13,471 nucleotides of DNA from Bacteroidota bacterium (GTDB taxonomy: Bacteria > Bacteroidota > Bacteroidia > UBA7662), in contig VGGT01000021.1 of NCBI GenBank assembly GCA_016868485.1, forward strand, positions 1-13,471. The letters run 5' to 3'. This document shows positions 1 to 8,255 of the stretch, piece after piece. Both the position numbers and the translations under genes were made by a program. Within the stretch, counting starts at the first letter, position 1, and each line of letters starts with the position of its first letter. The notes under the pieces were generated by a model that saw only the letters and a list, made by a program, of their open reading frames with translations, was not told the origin of the DNA and searched no databases.

Positions 1-3000
1 CGTTCGTGAGCGTCGCGGTGTAGGTACCCGAAGTCGAAAGCGTTTGTCCGTTGAAGCTGTAGGTGTTCGGCGAGCAGATCGTCTCGTTCAGGGTCGTTGC
101 GCTCGGCTGGTTCACCGTAAGGTTCAAGGTCACTACAGTGTCACACGCGGCTCCAATTGAAACGGCGCGAATGGTATCATAATACACCCCACTTTGGGAA
201 CGTGGGTTACCACCGAAGGAATAAGTCGAAGGAGCACAAATCGAAGCCGATATGAACCGACCCGCTAAGGTGTCTATTTGCAATTGAAGTGTTACAACGC
301 TATCGCAACCTACCGAATTAGATAGTGTGGCGGTATAAGTTCCAGCCGTGCGCAAGATTTGTCCATTAAACAAATATGTACTCCCAAAACAAATCCGAGC
401 AGGAATGGTCGCAGAACTTGGTTGGTTTACACGAAACAACAAAGTCACAATCGTGTCGCAAACACCGGTATTTTGTGGAAGACCAGGTACAGTGTCGATG
501 TAAGTGCCTGAAGCAGTCAGGGTATCACCATAAAAAATATAAGTTGATGGGTAACAAACCTGAACAGTGTCGAACCGACGATGGGGATCGACTACAGTTA
601 GGTTTAAGGTTACTATACTGTCACAGCCCACAGAACTACCCCCTTGAATGGTATCTACATATGTGCCAGATATTGTCCGGAATGAGCCGTCAAAAAAGTA
701 GCGTCCTCCAATACAAACAAATTCATTGAGTGTGCTGTACGATGGCTCATTAATATAGAGCGTCAAATAAACTGCTGTATCACAAATTCCAGCTGTTCGC
801 CCCGGAACCGTGTCCAGATAGTTCCCACTTGCTGTAAGGATTTGTCCGTAGAAATTGTACGATGCAGGCGCACAAATTGAAACAGTGTCGTAGCGCTGCG
901 TGGGTAATCCAACATTCAAATTCAATACAATGATGCTGTCACAACCTACAGCATTCGTGAGGGTGTCGCGATAGATACCCGTAGAATTATAAACCGTTCC
1001 ATTCAGATTAAACGTATCACCCAAACAAATGAATTGAGTTAGTGTCCTTGAACTTGGCTGTTTTACACTCAAACGCAATTCAACCACCGTATCGCAAGCT
1101 CCACCTGAAACAGCGCGAATGGTATCGTAGTACACCCCACTTTGAGAAAGAGCAATCCCACCGAAATTGTAGGAAGATGGGGCGCAAATGGATTCTACGA
1201 TGTAAATACCGGCCAGCGCATCCACAAACAAATTAAGCGTAATGAAGCTATCGCAACCTACCGCATTCACAAGCGTATCTCGGTAAATGCCCGTCGCAAC
1301 CTGAGGAATCCCATTGAACAGGTATGTATCCCCAAAACAAATGCGGGCATTAAAAGTGTAGGAGTTGGGCAACGTACGATTCACAACCAATGTGAATGCT
1401 GTGTCGCACCTTCCCGAGGCGCCGGTAGCTAAACGGTAGTAAACCCCAGGCTGCGTAATGACCACTCCACCAAAATCATAGGAAGTGCCAAGACATAAAT
1501 CGACCTCGATGCGTTCACTCAAAATTGAATCTACTGTAAGGTTTAAGGTCACAAAACTATCGCAACCCAATACGGTGGGGATTGTGTCGAGGTAGGTACC
1601 CCCCACGTTGTACGTTCTACCACCCAATAAAAATGCCCCATCCACACAGATGGAGGCGTTGATGACCTGTGATGATGTATCGCCTACCGATAAGGTAAGC
1701 TGAATAAGACTATCACACCCAGAGGTCGAGGTTAAGGTATCATAATAAACGCCCGAAGCACTTAAGACAATTCCATTAAATACCAAAGTTTGGGGGCTAC
1801 AAAGCGTATCGGAATAGGCATAAAACGAAGGATTATAAACATTAAGATTCAAAATGATGGTGCTATCACACCCTCCCGAATTAAACAAATTAATGGTGTA
1901 TACCCCCGTACTGGAAAAAGATTGTCCACCAACGATAAATGAATTCGGAGAACAAATCGACTGATTTATGGTTAAAACATTGGCACCCCTAACCTGAATG
2001 TAAGCAGTATCTCTAACAAAGCCGGCGAAGGTGTAGACCACCATCCAAGTACCCACACCAACAGTTGATGGCACGAATGACCCACTCCTGCCATCCGCTA
2101 TTCCCATGCCGCTCCAAATACCCCCCGAGGGTAATCCGATCAAATTCAGCGTATCAGAATTGCTGCATACACTGGTGTCGTTGCCCGCTGATACCTGCGG
2201 TGTGGGTTCAACCCGAATCAACACATTAAATGTATCCCTACAACCACCCAATGGGTTGGTGACAATAACTTGATATGCTGTGGTAGATTGGGGAGCTGCC
2301 AAAACAGCTGAATTGGTGGTGCTGCTCAATCCTAAGGCAGGCGACCAGTTATATGAAGCACCCAAAGGAGCGCCAGCAATTTCTAAAACAATGCTTCCAC
2401 CTTGATAAATAAAGGTGTCTGGCGTAATGGTCGCATAAATTCCAGGGAATGTATCAACGACTATGCTCTGACCCATTGGCGCACTGCAACCATTTCCTCC
2501 GATTGCCTGAACACGATAGTTGCCCGGAACACCAATTCTTCCAAAATTGATAGCAGAACCAGTTCCGATACTTTCCATGACGGAATCAGGTCCGCGATAC
2601 AAAGTGTATCGGACACCAGGCTCAGACGACAATAAACGAAGTTCATTGGGTTGTTCACCCGAACAATAAAAACCACCTCCACTAAAATTTTGATAAGCTG
2701 GTGACGACAATACCTCAGAAATCGTTGCACCATCTCCGATCAAACAAGATGTGCCCGATCTTATGTTCATACGAACTTCCTGACCGTTTGACAAGTTCGA
2801 AGCAGCTAAAACTGAATCAGTTCCCGCTAAAACTCCATCGACAAACCAACGATACTGTGGGTTAGGCACAATGGTTGAGATGGCCGCACCGCTTACCAAA
2901 GACGCGCTGTAGGCAACAGAAGTACCGAAACACTGCGGTCCTGATGGAAGTGCCGTGATGATGGGCGCTACTGTACTGATGGGATCTACTTTCAAAAATT

Positions 3001-6000
3001 GGGCTATGCTGTAAACAGGCCCACCCGGTGCGCTAATCTTACAGTAATAGTAGTGCCCATTCATAGAGCCAACCAAATTCCGTAAAACCAAGGTGTCTGT
3101 TTCTGTACCTGATGCGGCAGAGGTGTCTACGGGTTGAAACGACTGACCTCCATTTGTACTGACCAGCCATCTGTACGTCGAGTAAGCGGGCGCCGATGAA
3201 CTGGTGTCGCGCACAGTAAATTCCTTGGACTCCAATTCACATCCCAACAACTCATGGCCATTATTGATCGGCACAGCAGTTGAAGTGGTTGAATTATAGA
3301 CCAAACCATTAAAAAGATTTAAATCACGGTTGGTGGTACCCCCTGTTGAACTAATTATGGTGGCCTGGGTAAATGATCGATCCCAAACAAGAGGACTAAC
3401 TCCAATTCCACCGGGGGCACGATAACGGAAGTTCAGACTGAATAAATCACCATCGCAGACACTTACCGCTGAGGCTTGCTGCGATAGAAGTACGATATTC
3501 AACCGATTGCCCAATACCGGGTCAACATTCGTGAAAAAGTTGGGCTGGCCTGCAAGCTGAGAGCCAATAAGGTCAGCACCAAGGTATTCAAGAATGGTCG
3601 TATCAAAAAAAATCCCCATTGTAAAGGCTCCAATTCCATTGAACTGAACGGCTTTAATAGGAACCCGAACCACCGAATCAGCTGTTGCCTGAATAACCGG
3701 AAGGGATAACTGAGAAACATTGAGACCAATACCCGGATCAACCACAGAGAGCACAAGCGTCACTACGCTATCGCATCCCATGAAGTTTACGATCGTGTCA
3801 ACATAAGTCCCCCCCACATTATACAGATTGTTCCCCAGTGAAAAAGATCCTCCAATACATATATTGGCACTGATGAGGGCGCTGCTGGGAGACGCCACCG
3901 TTAGCCGTAGTTCAACGATACTATCACAACCCGTAAAAAACCTGATGGTGTCGCGATAGACCCCTGTGGTCGTCAAAATTCTCCCTCTAAAATCGTATGA
4001 AGAAGGAGTACAAATTGTATCACTTATGATCGTGAGCGCAGAGGAACCAACGTTTAAATTTAGGGTAACCAAACTATCGCAACCCGAAGCATTAGACAGA
4101 GTGATATTGTAAACACCTGTATTGCGAAATACCTGCGTTCCGACAACAAAGCTATCCGGTGCACAGATTGATTGGCTAATCACAGAATTCGTGGGTGGAC
4201 GAATCGTTATTTCAAGGGTATCACTAACCAGGTTGGCAAAAGTGTACACCAACCGCCAAGTACCCGTACCAGCTAAGGCGGGCACAAACATGCCAATTCT
4301 GCCGTCCACAATACCAACCCCACTCCAGATTCCTCGGGCACTATCATATGGCGTTCCCCTCAAGTAAAGTGTGTCTGGGATTAAGGTATTTAGACAAATG
4401 GTAAAGTCACTTCCCGCAAAAACAAGCGGCATGGGTCTTACCTCAACACGCACATACTGCGTATCCGTACAATTAACCGCATTGGAAATCACAACTCGGT
4501 AGGTTGTGGTGGTATCTGGCGTTGCAATAGGTGCTGAAACTGTGCTGTCAGACAATCCTGAAGATGGATACCAGCGGTACGTACCACCCACACCTGCACC
4601 TGTTGCCACCAATTGAATTTGCTCACCGATATACACAAAAGTATCGCGTGAAATCGCGCCATTCACTGATGCCAATGTATCCAATCGCACAGAATCGGGG
4701 AACAAAAATTCGCAACCCTGGGGGCTTAAAGACTTAACTCTGTAAAAACCTGGCTGATCGAAAATTCCAAAATTTCTACCCGAACCGTTACCATTGAGGG
4801 TGTCCCCTACTGGTTGGCCCCCTCGATACAGCACATAACGTGTGCCAACCATCGTATTGGCCAGTCCAATGGGCAAGCCGGGTGCATCTCTAAGACAATA
4901 GCTTCCACCGCCCGTCAAGCCCTGAACAGCAGGTAATGCATAGATCTGAGCCAAGATTTCATTGGATGCTTGAACACAAATTGAATCAGAGGTGACCTGA
5001 AGTGCAACCCGATCTCCATTACTCAAATTAGATCGGGTTAGAATCGAGTCGGTACTGATGGTATCCCCATTAATGGTCCATAAATATTGAGCTCGTGGGA
5101 TCTGTCTTTGCGGTTGACCACGAAAGGTTATGGATGTTCCGGGACATTGGAAACCGGTTGGTTCTGCCGTTAAGGTCATCAGAACCCCTTCGATATTGCT
5201 CACATTCACCTTTTGTGCAATGCTCAAGAATGATCCTCCAGCACCAGTCACCAAACACTGGTATATACCAGCGGTTAATATACTATCGGCATCAGAAAAA
5301 CTAAGCGCAGCGGTATTGCTTCCCGATAGGCGAATCGTATCCTGTAAATTTCTAAATGTTCTGCCCCCATCTTTACTCAGCATCCATTGATAGGAAGTAT
5401 ATCCTGTACCCGAAATAGATAGATTTCCTTCTTCTAGTTCACAAAGGTTCAAATTGCCATTATTGGAAGGGAAAACAGAGGTAACACGATTTGAATAAAC
5501 TGAGCCGTTGCCTAATAAAATTTGATCAACTGTAGTGATGGTATCACCTGGAATAAACCGAGTAACCGCCTCATCCCAGATCAAACGGGTATATCCGCCC
5601 AAGGTATCCGTATAAACAAACAAAAAATTGATAATGGTATCACCACAAACACTGATTGGGTTTAACTGAGATCCCCCTCCCAACGCCAATAAAGAAACAT
5701 CTAACCGATTTCCATTTACATTACTGAATAGCGCACCCTGATAACCATCGAGGTGGGTTCCTTTTATGTCTAAACCTGCATAACGGAGAACGGTCGTGTC
5801 GTAGAAAATCCCGAAATTGAAAGAACCAATCCGGTTAAATTGAACCGCGGTAACAGGAACCCTAATCGTGTCCGAATGAGCGGCGCGTATTACCGGCAAT
5901 GAAACGCTTGCTGTGCCTAAAGGCAGATTCGTTTCATTCACCTTTAACTTCAGATGAATGGTGCTATCGCATCCGGTCTGGTTGAGCAGGGTAACAGAAA

Positions 6001-8230
6001 AATCACCATCAACGTTGAAGAACTGTGAGCCGATATAGAAACTACCACCCACACATATTCCAGCATCCAGAAAAACAGTATCTCTGCGGCCAACGCTTAG
6101 CTGCGTAACCACAATTGAGTCACAGTTCAACGCATTTCTGAGCGTGTCGACATAGATGCCTGCAGCGCGATATACCTTACGTTGAACCCCCGCACCGACT
6201 ACAAAGCTATCCGGGGCACAAATAGACACCACTTGCGTATCACGTTCGCTTCGGTTCACCGTTAAATTGAGAACTATATTGCTGTCGCAACCAAACTGAT
6301 TGGATAGTAAAATATTATAGGTCCCCGTAGTGCTGTAAACATTCGATCCTACGACCATTGTCTGAGGCGCACATAGGGTTTTGAACAGCGTTGTGTCAGC
6401 TATCGGTCGAACATAAACCACCCTAGAATCCAAAAATAAGCCCAAATAGGTATAGGTCAAGGTGTATGTGCCCGGTCGAGCCAAGGATGGGCTGAATTCA
6501 CCAAGGTTACCATTCACCACGCCAAATCCACTCCATATTCCCCCTGTTGGCGAACCACCCAGTAAGAAATTGGCACTATTCACACAAACACTGGTGTCAT
6601 TACCCGCTTGTACATTAGGAACCGGGAGTACCGTAATGGTCACTTGAAGGGTATCTGTGCAACCAACAGGATTTGAAATAATAACCGAATAGGTTGTTGT
6701 GGTTGTCGGATTGGCAACTGGGTTTGAAACATTTGTAGCAGACAAGCCAGCGGAAGGACTCCAATTGTATGATGAGCCTCCTGAAGCTACCAAAGAGATG
6801 CTTTGACCTACAACCAAGGTGTCATTTGGAGATACAGTGCCCCGAATCGCAGGCAGGGTATCCACATCTACTGAACCGCTAAAATCCGTTATGCATCCAG
6901 TACCCGAGATAGCTCTAATTCGATAGGTACCTGGCTGCGGTTGAGGACCAAAACTAATGGCAGCACCATTCCCCAACGTGTCAACAATTGGAATTCCGTT
7001 CCTCAATAAAACATAGCGTATGCCGTTTTGAGAACCCTGAAGAACCACTGAGGGCGGTGTACCATCTGCGCAATAGGCACTTATCGGCGCAATTGTCTGG
7101 TTGCTTGGTAAATCATCAATTTGAACAATATAATCTATCTGTGCATCAAAGCATGCGCTGCTTGAACTGATAGACAATCGAATTTCATCGCCATTTACCA
7201 AAGTGGCATCACGATAAATCGAATCATGTACACCCGATGCTACAAGCGATCCGTTTTTCCTCCACTCATATATAGGGTTCGGGATCGTATCAGGAATTGC
7301 ACGATTACTACCATTTACCACTCCTTTGAATGCCAATAAGGTACCCAGGCAAAACGAAGAACCCGAAGGGGTCGTCTGCATCAACAATTCAACACCTGTA
7401 ATAGGATTTACCCGCAGGTACTGTGGACGACTAATTGTTCCTGTTGACCCCCCACCAATTGAGTCTACAAAACAATAGAATAAATACCCGTTCATCTGCT
7501 CTACAGCACCCTGAATACTCAAACTTGAAGACAATGCCCCTGAAATGTCAACCCCCGGAATCCACCCAGGCGATTGAGGAACAGGAGCGTAGGTAATGCC
7601 TGAGTCGACACTCACCCACCACCTATACCGATATTGAGCGGCATTCGGCATAGCAACACTGAAAGTGGTGTTGGCTAAAGCACAAATTGAACTCCCAAAC
7701 GAGTTGATTACCGGAATCGGATAGGGCGACGATTGCGGATAATAACATCCATTACCCAACACTACATCGTCAATGAAACTAAAGCTTGCATTCGTAAACT
7801 CTGTCTGCAGAAAGTTCCATGTAATTGGACTAGCGCCCGAACCCGAAGAACCTGAAACCAAAAAACGCAAGCCGACCAATGAGGTATCTGTTCTTGAAAT
7901 CCTGTTTGAATCGGAAAAGCTTAGGTAAAGCAAACCCGGAATCGTACCGTTAAAATACAGTGAGGACGAGCGCCCCTGCAAACGCGTACCTGACAGAATC
8001 GTGTCCAAAAATGTCAATACCGAAGAATCATAGCGCAACGAAATACGAAAGCTTGTAACGCCATTGTTGTCGTATCCCCCAGGTAAAACATTAATGGGGA
8101 CAGAGATCGTATCGCCCGGATTGCCCCTTAAAGCGGGCAACTCCAAACGAACAGACTGTGCCGACAAAGTAGTGCTCCCCAGCAGAGCAAACAGAATAAG
8201 TAACCGGTAAAATCCAGAAAGCATTTTCAT
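1..8230 (-). CDS. Gene B: giant secreted protein of three ~735-residue cohesin-like super-modules plus a long repeat array (3' partial)
   Basis: The frame is open from ATG 8230 to base 2, 2,743 codons, with no stop before the left edge; I checked every in-frame triplet. Four in-frame ATGs lie at 8239, 8236, 8230 and 8224. I prefer 8230 because AAAAGG (8245-8240) then sits 9 nt upstream and the product begins MKMLSGFYR, a good Sec signal peptide. Residues 1-24 are the signal; 25-764, 765-1496 and 1497-2233 are three homologous super-modules; 2234-2743 are ten further IC...GCD(S/T) units, the last cut by the edge. Each super-module has a cohesin-like domain, two Ig-like domains, an RYxLYRxG module, a WSPS-GLS PKD-like module, a GIWSGxG module and three Cys-pair repeats. 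No enzyme motif is visible. A T9SS C-terminal domain like that of gene A is expected beyond the left edge but cannot be seen. The role is inferred as a surface scaffold or adhesin working with gene A. Confidence 0.95.
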   Translation of the reverse strand, partial: MKMLSGFYRLLILFALLGSTTLSAQSVRLELPALRGNPGDTISVPINVLPGGYDNNGVTSFRISLRYDSSVLTFLDTILSGTRLQGRSSSLYFNGTIPGLLYLSFSDSNRISRTDTSLVGLRFLVSGSSGSGASPITWNFLQTEFTNASFSFIDDVVLGNGCYYPQSSPYPIPVINSFGSSICALANTTFSVAMPNAAQYRYRWWVSVDSGITYAPVPQSPGWIPGVDISGALSSSLSIQGAVEQMNGYLFYCFVDSIGGGSTGTISRPQYLRVNPITGVELLMQTTPSGSSFCLGTLLAFKGVVNGSNRAIPDTIPNPIYEWRKNGSLVASGVHDSIYRDATLVNGDEIRLSISSSSACFDAQIDYIVQIDDLPSNQTIAPISAYCADGTPPSVVLQGSQNGIRYVLLRNGIPIVDTLGNGAAISFGPQPQPGTYRIRAISGTGCITDFSGSVDVDTLPAIRGTVSPNDTLVVGQSISLVASGGSSYNWSPSAGLSATNVSNPVANPTTTTTYSVIISNPVGCTDTLQVTITVLPVPNVQAGNDTSVCVNSANFLLGGSPTGGIWSGFGVVNGNLGEFSPSLARPGTYTLTYTYLGLFLDSRVVYVRPIADTTLFKTLCAPQTMVVGSNVYSTTGTYNILLSNQFGCDSNIVLNLTVNRSERDTQVVSICAPDSFVVGAGVQRKVYRAAGIYVDTLRNALNCDSIVVTQLSVGRRDTVFLDAGICVGGSFYIGSQFFNVDGDFSVTLLNQTGCDSTIHLKLKVNETNLPLGTASVSLPVIRAAHSDTIRVPVTAVQFNRIGSFNFGIFYDTTVLRYAGLDIKGTHLDGYQGALFSNVNGNRLDVSLLALGGGSQLNPISVCGDTIINFLFVYTDTLGGYTRLIWDEAVTRFIPGDTITTVDQILLGNGSVYSNRVTSVFPSNNGNLNLCELEEGNLSISGTGYTSYQWMLSKDGGRTFRNLQDTIRLSGSNTAALSFSDADSILTAGIYQCLVTGAGGSFLSIAQKVNVSNIEGVLMTLTAEPTGFQCPGTSITFRGQPQRQIPRAQYLWTINGDTISTDSILTRSNLSNGDRVALQVTSDSICVQASNEILAQIYALPAVQGLTGGGSYCLRDAPGLPIGLANTMVGTRYVLYRGGQPVGDTLNGNGSGRNFGIFDQPGFYRVKSLSPQGCEFLFPDSVRLDTLASVNGAISRDTFVYIGEQIQLVATGAGVGGTYRWYPSSGLSDSTVSAPIATPDTTTTYRVVISNAVNCTDTQYVRVEVRPMPLVFAGSDFTICLNTLIPDTLYLRGTPYDSARGIWSGVGIVDGRIGMFVPALAGTGTWRLVYTFANLVSDTLEITIRPPTNSVISQSICAPDSFVVGTQVFRNTGVYNITLSNASGCDSLVTLNLNVGSSALTIISDTICTPSSYDFRGRILTTTGVYRDTIRFFTGCDSIVELRLTVASPSSALISANICIGGSFSLGNNLYNVGGTYVDTIVNFMGCDSVVTLVLSVVDPGIGLNVSQLSLPVIQATADSVVRVPIKAVQFNGIGAFTMGIFFDTTILEYLGADLIGSQLAGQPNFFTNVDPVLGNRLNIVLLSQQASAVSVCDGDLFSLNFRYRAPGGIGVSPLVWDRSFTQATIISSTGGTTNRDLNLFNGLVYNSTTSTAVPINNGHELLGCELESKEFTVRDTSSSAPAYSTYRWLVSTNGGQSFQPVDTSAASGTETDTLVLRNLVGSMNGHYYYCKISAPGGPVYSIAQFLKVDPISTVAPIITALPSGPQCFGTSVAYSASLVSGAAISTIVPNPQYRWFVDGVLAGTDSVLAASNLSNGQEVRMNIRSGTSCLIGDGATISEVLSSPAYQNFSGGGFYCSGEQPNELRLLSSEPGVRYTLYRGPDSVMESIGTGSAINFGRIGVPGNYRVQAIGGNGCSAPMGQSIVVDTFPGIYATITPDTFIYQGGSIVLEIAGAPLGASYNWSPALGLSSTTNSAVLAAPQSTTAYQVIVTNPLGGCRDTFNVLIRVEPTPQVSAGNDTSVCSNSDTLNLIGLPSGGIWSGMGIADGRSGSFVPSTVGVGTWMVVYTFAGFVRDTAYIQVRGANVLTINQSICSPNSFIVGGQSFSSTGVYTINLFNSGGCDSTIILNLNVYNPSFYAYSDTLCSPQTLVFNGIVLSASGVYYDTLTSTSGCDSLIQLTLSVGDTSSQVINASICVDGAFLLGGRTYNVGGTYLDTIPTVLGCDSFVTLNLTVDSILSERIEVDLCLGTSYDFGGVVITQPGVYYRLATGASGRCDTAFTLVVNRTLPNSYTFNARICFGDTYLFNGIPQVATGIYRDTLVNAVGCDSFITLNLFVDALAGIYIVESICAPSSYNFGGIALSQSGVYYDTIRAVSGGACDTVVELRLSVKQPSSRTLTQFICLGDTFNLNGTVYNSTGIYRDTLTNAVGCDSIIVLNLNVGLPTQRYDTVSICAPASYNFYGQILTASGNYLDTVPGRTAGICDTAVYLTLYINEPSYSTLNEFVCIGGRYFFDGSFRTISGTYVDTIQGGSSVGCDSIVTLNLTVVDPHRRFDTVQVCYPSTYIFYGDTLTASGTYIDTVPGLPQNTGVCDTIVTLLFRVNQPSSATIPARICFGSTYLFNGQILRTAGTYTATLSNSVGCDSVVTLQLQIDTLAGRFISASICAPSTYSFGGNPRSQSGVYYDTIRAVSIGAACDTVVTLNLTVNQPSATTLNETICSPNTYSFNGQTLSTSGTYTATLTN
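2..1531 (-). repeat. Ten-unit terminal Cys-pair repeat array of gene B with two alternating unit types, cut by the left edge
   Basis: Boundaries are 1531-1382, 1381-1223, 1222-1064, 1063-911, 910-752, 751-593, 592-428, 427-275, 274-113 and 112-2 (partial); complete units have 50-55 residues. The second-Cys motif alternates strictly: CDT in units 1, 3, 5, 7 and 9, and CDS in units 2, 4, 6, 8 (the tenth is cut before this point). Most CDT units carry extra residues before that Cys (for example TAGICDT, NTGVCDT). The last unit (112-2) is much closer to the gene A repeats than to its neighbours. Confidence 0.9.
1532..1987 (-). repeat. Cys-pair repeat triad closing super-module 3 of gene B
   Basis: There are three units with motifs ICSPNSFIVGG, LCSPQTLVFNG and ICVDGAFLLGG, each ending in GCDS. 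The third keeps YNVGGTY, shared with the third unit of triad 2. It is followed directly by the long terminal array, making 13 consecutive units from 1987 to the left edge. Confidence 0.85.
3293..3733 (-). other. Cohesin-like domain 3 of gene B
   Basis: Residues about 1500-1646: LSLPVIQATADSVVRVPIK, AVQFNGIGAFTMGIFFD, TTILEYLGADL, then CDGDLFSLNFRYRAPG and a closing LFNGLVYNST. It has the same layout as the domain in super-module 2. The position of the internal Cys (VCDGD against VCGDT) is also kept between copies 2 and 3. Confidence 0.62.
3743..4198 (-). repeat. Cys-pair repeat triad closing super-module 2 of gene B
   Basis: There are three units of about 51 residues with motifs ICAPDSFVVG, ICTPSSYDFRG and ICIGGSFSLG, then GCDSLVTLNL, GCDSIVELRL and GCDSVVTLVL. 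Units at the same position in different triads resemble each other more than neighbours within the triad; for example the third unit here and in super-module 1 share IC-GGSF. This supports block duplication. Confidence 0.85.
5489..5929 (-). other. Cohesin-like domain 2 of gene B
   Basis: Residues about 768-914: ASVSLPVIRAAHSDTIRVP, VTAVQFNRIGSFNFGIFYD, TTVLRYAGL, then CGDTIINFLFVYTD and a closing LLGNGSVYSN. It fits the cohesin pattern and is clearly homologous to the equivalent domain in super-module 3 (VQFN-IG-F--GIF-DTT-L-Y). Confidence 0.62.
5939..6403 (-). repeat. Cys-pair repeat triad closing super-module 1 of gene B
   Basis: There are three units with first-Cys motifs LCAPQTMVVG, ICAPDSFVVG and ICVGGSFYIG, and second-Cys motifs GCDSNIVLNL, NCDSIVVTQL and GCDSTIHLKL. 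The middle unit carries a few extra residues before the final strands. The units are strongly diverged from one another. The third has the C-V-G-G-S-F plus Asn-Val-Asp-Gly signature found at the same place in the other triads. Confidence 0.85.
7745..8158 (-). other. Cohesin-like domain 1 of gene B
   Basis: Residues 25-163 form the N-terminus of the mature protein: VRLELPALRGNPGDTISVP, then VTSFRISLRYDSSVLTF, a late TSLVGLRFLVSG and a closing DDVVLGNG. 'GDT-SVPI-V' and 'F-ISL-YD-SVL-F' are the paired strands expected of a cohesin. It is the first exposed domain of the secreted protein. Confidence 0.65.
8159..8230 (-). other. Sec signal peptide of gene B
   Basis: Residues 1-24 have a short basic N-region (MKMLSGFYR), a hydrophobic core (LLILFALLG) and a small-residue cleavage region (TTLSA before QSVRL). 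Cleavage is predicted after Ala24 with Gln as the new N-terminus, common in Bacteroidota exported proteins. This fits T9SS cargo, which crosses the inner membrane by Sec. Confidence 0.85.
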
Positions 8231-8255
8231 GATCATCATCCTTTTCAGATACCTA
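8231..8255 (-). promoter_or_regulatory. Intergenic spacer and ribosome-binding region between genes A and B
   Basis: Only 25 nt separate the TGA of gene A (8258-8256) from the preferred ATG of gene B; only 16 nt if the first ATG at 8239 is used. The purine run AAAAGG (8245-8240) is the only Shine-Dalgarno-like element. It abuts ATG 8239 but is well spaced for ATG 8230. There is no room for a terminator hairpin and no promoter-like sequence, so B is probably co-transcribed with A. Confidence 0.65.

Larger units (their letters stand above)
1532..3742 (-). repeat. Super-module 3 of gene B (about 737 residues)
   Basis: Residues 1497-2233. The anchors are VVRVPIKAVQFNGIG (cohesin-like), CELESKEF with YRWLVSTNGGQSF (Ig-like), CFGTSVAY with YRWFVDGV (Ig-like), RYTLYRGP, NWSPALGLS, GIWSGMG, then three Cys-pair repeats (1987-1532). 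Unlike the first two copies, its repeat triad leads straight into ten extra units instead of another cohesin-like domain, so the long array was added after or at the end of the super-module series. Confidence 0.85.
3743..5938 (-). repeat. Super-module 2 of gene B (about 732 residues)
   Basis: Residues 765-1496. The matching anchors in the same order are SDTIRVPVTAVQFNRIG (cohesin-like), CELEEGN with YQWMLSKDGGRTF (Ig-like), CPGTSITF with YLWTINGD (Ig-like), RYVLYRGG, RWYPSSGLS, GIWSGVG, then three Cys-pair repeats (4198-3743). It is closest in layout to super-module 3: both have CELE in the first Ig-like domain, VQFN-IG in the cohesin-like domain and an NLSNG motif in the second Ig-like domain. 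Copy 1 is the most diverged. Confidence 0.85.
5939..8158 (-). repeat. Super-module 1 of gene B (about 740 residues)
   Basis: Residues 25-764. The domain order, with anchor motifs, is: cohesin-like (GDTISVPINV); Ig-like (YRWWVSVDSG); Ig-like with CLGTLLAF and NPIYEWRKNG; RYVLLRNG module; NWSPSAGLS PKD-like module; GIWSGFG module; three Cys-pair repeats (6403-5939). The same order and motifs recur twice more downstream in the protein, so this whole block, not the single domains, was the unit of duplication. Confidence 0.85.

Noticed and set aside
376..729. Plus-strand open frame of 117 codons, and similar short plus-strand frames elsewhere (for example 1042-1432, 4122-4367, 11518-11895)
   Set aside because: All lie inside the two long minus-strand genes, have compositions unlike real proteins (rich in Cys, Arg, His or Gln), no convincing ribosome sites and no recognisable domain. 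They arise because the minus-strand repeats use few stop-complement triplets.
1..8230. Possible frameshift or pseudogene in gene B
   Set aside because: Reading every triplet from 8239 to 2 gave no stop codon, and the conserved motifs stay in one frame through all three super-modules and all repeats, so the gene appears intact in this window.
8229..8236. Palindrome atgatcat over the start of gene B as an operator
   Set aside because: It is an 8-bp palindrome created by the overlapping ATG-ATC-ATG codons. It is short enough to occur by chance, and there is no second copy or promoter nearby.
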